Of a DNA stretch of 64,000 nucleotides, positions 61,231 to 64,000 are shown one piece after another. Each line of letters begins with the position of its first letter. Within the stretch, counting starts at the first letter, position 1. The notes under the pieces are model-generated. The model was not told the DNA's origin and ran no database searches. It saw nothing but the letters and a program-made list of their open reading frames with translations. Made by a program: the position numbers and the translations under genes. Source of the stretch: Coffea arabica (Eukaryota; Streptophyta; Magnoliopsida; Gentianales; Rubiaceae). Location: assembly GCF_036785885.1 (NCBI RefSeq), contig NC_092323.1, forward strand, positions 1,466,501 to 1,530,500, read 5' to 3'.

Positions 61231-64000
61231 AATATGCTACTCATGGACATCTCGTCCTGCCCAGACTTGTCAATCCTGTTCATTCATTTTTTACAGGAGA
61301 CATCTCGTCTTGGGCATATTTGACGAGATGATTATCGAAATCACCCTGAAAAGTCGCTTCACATCGCGTACTCCTTTACCCAAGACAACCGATATTTTGG
61401 TTATTTGGATGATTTGTAACTGATGGAGTGATGTAACCGCACAACCACCTTACTGTTCAGACCTACACCTGACACTGTCACTCTAAACTATCTCATGATG
61501 GCTGATAATGGGTAGATCTCATCATTTTATCTACAAACTCATCTACTATAAATACTTATCTAACACTTCCACGCAAGGTATGCAATCTAACCCATACATT
61601 CAACTTTCAAACTATTTATGACTTTAGCATCAGAATGAGATTGGGGGCAAAGCCACAACCATTTGAAATTTTACAGGCGAGCTGGTCTTTGGTGACATCG
61701 CATTATTCATCAAGAATTCATTTATTCAATTGATGTCATCTGTGGGAACGATAGTTCGTTTACCATAATATCTACACAATCAAAATGTCGAAAAACTTCT
61801 CGGGCTAAACTCGAGACTGATGCTGATAACAAACACGAGACCACTTTGGATGCAGAGGAATCTAGACAAAATTCTCAACCCACGAACGAAAAGATCCTTA
61901 CTAAGATGGCCAAATTCGTGATCGAAAACTCTGATATATTTGAAGAGTTAGGGAGATTTTTTAAGAGGAAGAGGAAGAGGAAGAAAAAACCCGAGTCATC
62001 AAAGCGACGCCCGCCACTTCTCCAGATATTCTCTCTGAGGAGGAATCGGATGATTGTCATTCGAGGCGGAGTTATTTCAGGCGAACCTCCACAAAGTCTA
62101 CTTCTAAACTAGCCTCTATCTCCAAATCTCCTCTCATGGTCTACTTGAAAGGCGAATGAATGACGGACCTAAGTGCCTTACCGGATTTGCTACAAACTAC
62201 ATGAAAACCCCACATTTTACTAATGAAACAAATGACGATTTGGTTCCTTTGAATTTTAAACACCCAGTGTCTGTTTGATAACATAAAAAAGTGCTGAAAC
62301 TGAATTCATTCAGACATTCAGATGTTTTTGGTGTTTGATAAATAAAAATTTTTCTGCTGAACTTATTAAGTGGTGCTGAATTTGTATGTATTTTTTTCAG
62401 CACAAGAATCGTAACTGAATGCTTAATTTGATAAGAATCAAGAGATTTATTTCAACTGCTTTATCTTATCTACCAAATATATTCTTGTTTGTTAATTACA
62501 TTCAAAATCCTTATCTAATTAAACAACTTAATATTCTCTGTCCAAAATCCTTATCTAATTAAACAACTTGGCATTCTCTGTCTAATGGCTTTCTACTTCT
62601 ATTTTCTCCCTATTTAATGATTTTTTTACAATTTCTCCATACTACTCACATCTGTCTACTCCTTGTCTTTTTCCATCTTTTTATTCTTTCATAATTTTGT
62701 CATTTCTTTCCTCCCAATTTTTTTTATTGCTACCGTACTCACCGATCTCAAATTCACTATTTCCAAGGTAGCGTCAACATTTTTCCATTGAAGTAATTAA
62801 ATTTTTATATAATTTGGTGTGAATTTAAAACTTGTTTATTGCAACTTCCTTTTGCTTATATTTGGACTTTTCTTATCAAACTCTGATTTTAAAATATATT
62901 TGCACCGATATTTGGATTTTTCCATAATATATTTCTTCTTTTATATTATTTTGATTTAAAAATAAATATTGTCATTTTCATACCTAACAATTTTAAGCTA
63001 ATTAAATCATATGTTCTATTTCCTTTTTGGATTAAAAGATAGAAGGGCAAAATTGTACAATTTAGCTTATTAAGTATTAAGTTATAAATGTTTATCAAAC
63101 AGTATAAATATGCTCAGTATTAAGATTCAGATATTCATATATTTCTTTTCAGTGCTTAATATTGAGCAAATTAATTGTTTCAATATTCAAAATTCAGAAT
63201 TCATATTCAGTTTTATCAAACGGAACCCCAGTCTTACAATCTTATGATGGACAAGATGACCATGAAGATCATATTCAGGCTTTTATCTCGATCGTCCGTT
63301 TATACTCTGCACCTGATTCAATTATATGTCGAGTTTTTTTTTTCTTCAGGGGATTGTCTGAAAATTGTACTGAAATTTGAAACCCAGGACCATATATCTT
63401 TAAAATAATTGGTGGATAAATTCATGTATAGATTCGTCTCATCTCATTCAATGACAAAGACGTTAGCGTACCGAATGAATATACACCAGACACTTGCTGA
63501 ATCTTTATGCTCATATCTCCAAAGGTTCAATGAGAAAAACATGCAAATTGCAATCCCAGATAAGTGAGTAACCATTGTGACTTTCATCAATGGGTCGAAA
63601 GTTGGTACTTTCAACACCGAGGTACACCAAGATTATCATCGAACATTACGTGAATTCTGACAAAAGATTGATCGAGACATCCAAGAATAAGATGTTAATC
63701 GTATGAAGAGAGAACCCCAAGAATCCCGGACAACCCCTAACCGAAGAAGAAAAAATCAGGGAAGAGCCGAACTCGGTACATCAGGAACTCCCTTGCAAGA
63801 CTCTTTTCGAGATCGACGGAATGTATTCGATAGAATAGCTAATGGTAAGTCTCCAATTGCTAACACTAAACTAACACCCCTCACTACAATTCGATCATAT
63901 ATCTTTACTATCATGGAACGACATAATTTACGTAGGACACCGCTTAAGATGACTGGGAAGAAAGGAAAGAGAAATACAAATATCTTTTGTTCCTATCATA
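61231..64000 (+). mobile_element. Decayed Ty3/Gypsy-like LTR element (fossil), cut by the window edge
   Basis: An LTR-like stretch with a TATA-like word (CTATAAATAC at 61546) is followed by a leader with CATCTGTGGGAACGATAG at about 61736, resembling the conserved region after the 5' LTR in plant Gypsy elements. Gag-like sequence follows from about 61784 and again after 63226 (YDGQDDHEDHIQAFI). It is broken in several places and looks old. A small DNA transposon (62268-63226) has inserted into the gag region. The left boundary is approximate and the 3' part lies outside the window. Confidence 0.7.
62268..63226. mobile_element. Small DNA transposon (GTCTGTTTGATAA family), copy 2
   Basis: The left end TGTCTGTTTGATAACATAAA and the right end TTTTATCAAACGGAAC are inverted copies, flanked by CCCAG (62263-62267 and 63227-63231). 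The interior is longer than in copy 1 (38423-39000). It includes a tandem repeat of AAAATCCTTATCTAATTAAA with CTCTGTC (about 62503-62582) and extra sequence around 62690-62930. It has no coding frame. Confidence 0.75.

Noticed and set aside
1-64000. CRISPR arrays, operons, riboswitches and tRNA or rRNA genes
   Set aside because: None seen. Regular short repeats are microsatellites or SINE pieces, and the tRNA-like boxes belong to SINEs with poly(A) tails and target repeats.

Overview
This window is nuclear DNA of a flowering plant. The genes have short exons and many GT-AG introns, and they encode plant families: a DCD-domain protein, the plastid cytochrome b6f assembly factor CCB1, a DUF3754 membrane protein and an NFRKB/INO80-type protein. 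The intergenic DNA is AT-rich and full of small DNA transposons, SINEs and old LTR elements. A eudicot fits best, but I cannot name the species. I rebuilt exon structures by hand from reading frames and splice signals.

Layout. 1-9.2 kb: an incomplete Mutator-like end (1-359), a non-autonomous Mutator-like element (1628-2417), a minus-strand gene with two GRF zinc fingers (2538-5338), and a Pack-MULE carrying a formin gene fragment (7294-9193). 9.2-15.6 kb: MITEs, microsatellites and a long leader or promoter region. 15.6-18.6 kb: a plus-strand receptor-like kinase with DAG in place of DFG. 19.5-25.5 kb: a 15-exon minus-strand DUF3754 gene. 28.0-37.8 kb: a minus-strand NFRKB-like gene with a GC-AG intron and a 225-bp tandem duplication in its leader intron. 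38-43 kb: nested transposons, including a Mutator-like element holding a solo LTR. 43.7-45.5 kb: CCB1 (plus). 46.2-48.3 kb: the mitochondrial Rieske iron-sulfur protein (minus), convergent with CCB1. 49.7-50.1 kb: a SINE with tandem duplications. 50.6-53.3 kb: NAA30, the NatC catalytic subunit (plus). 55.2-56.6 kb: a DCD-domain gene with a SINE in an intron (minus). 58.6-60.5 kb: a MITE split by a second Pack-MULE that carries two unrelated host gene fragments (OSTC and an SPL transcription factor). 61.2-64 kb: a decayed Ty3/Gypsy-like element containing a MITE.

The host genes are unrelated housekeeping and signalling genes and do not form a pathway or cluster. The most distinctive signal is the set of Mutator-like elements. 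Four have both ends in the window with exact 9-bp target duplications that I could read directly. Two of these have captured host coding DNA, and one capture makes a new open frame joining the membrane part of OSTC to antisense SPL sequence. I saw no evidence of a wholly new biological system. Coordinates of repeats without clear target duplications are approximate.
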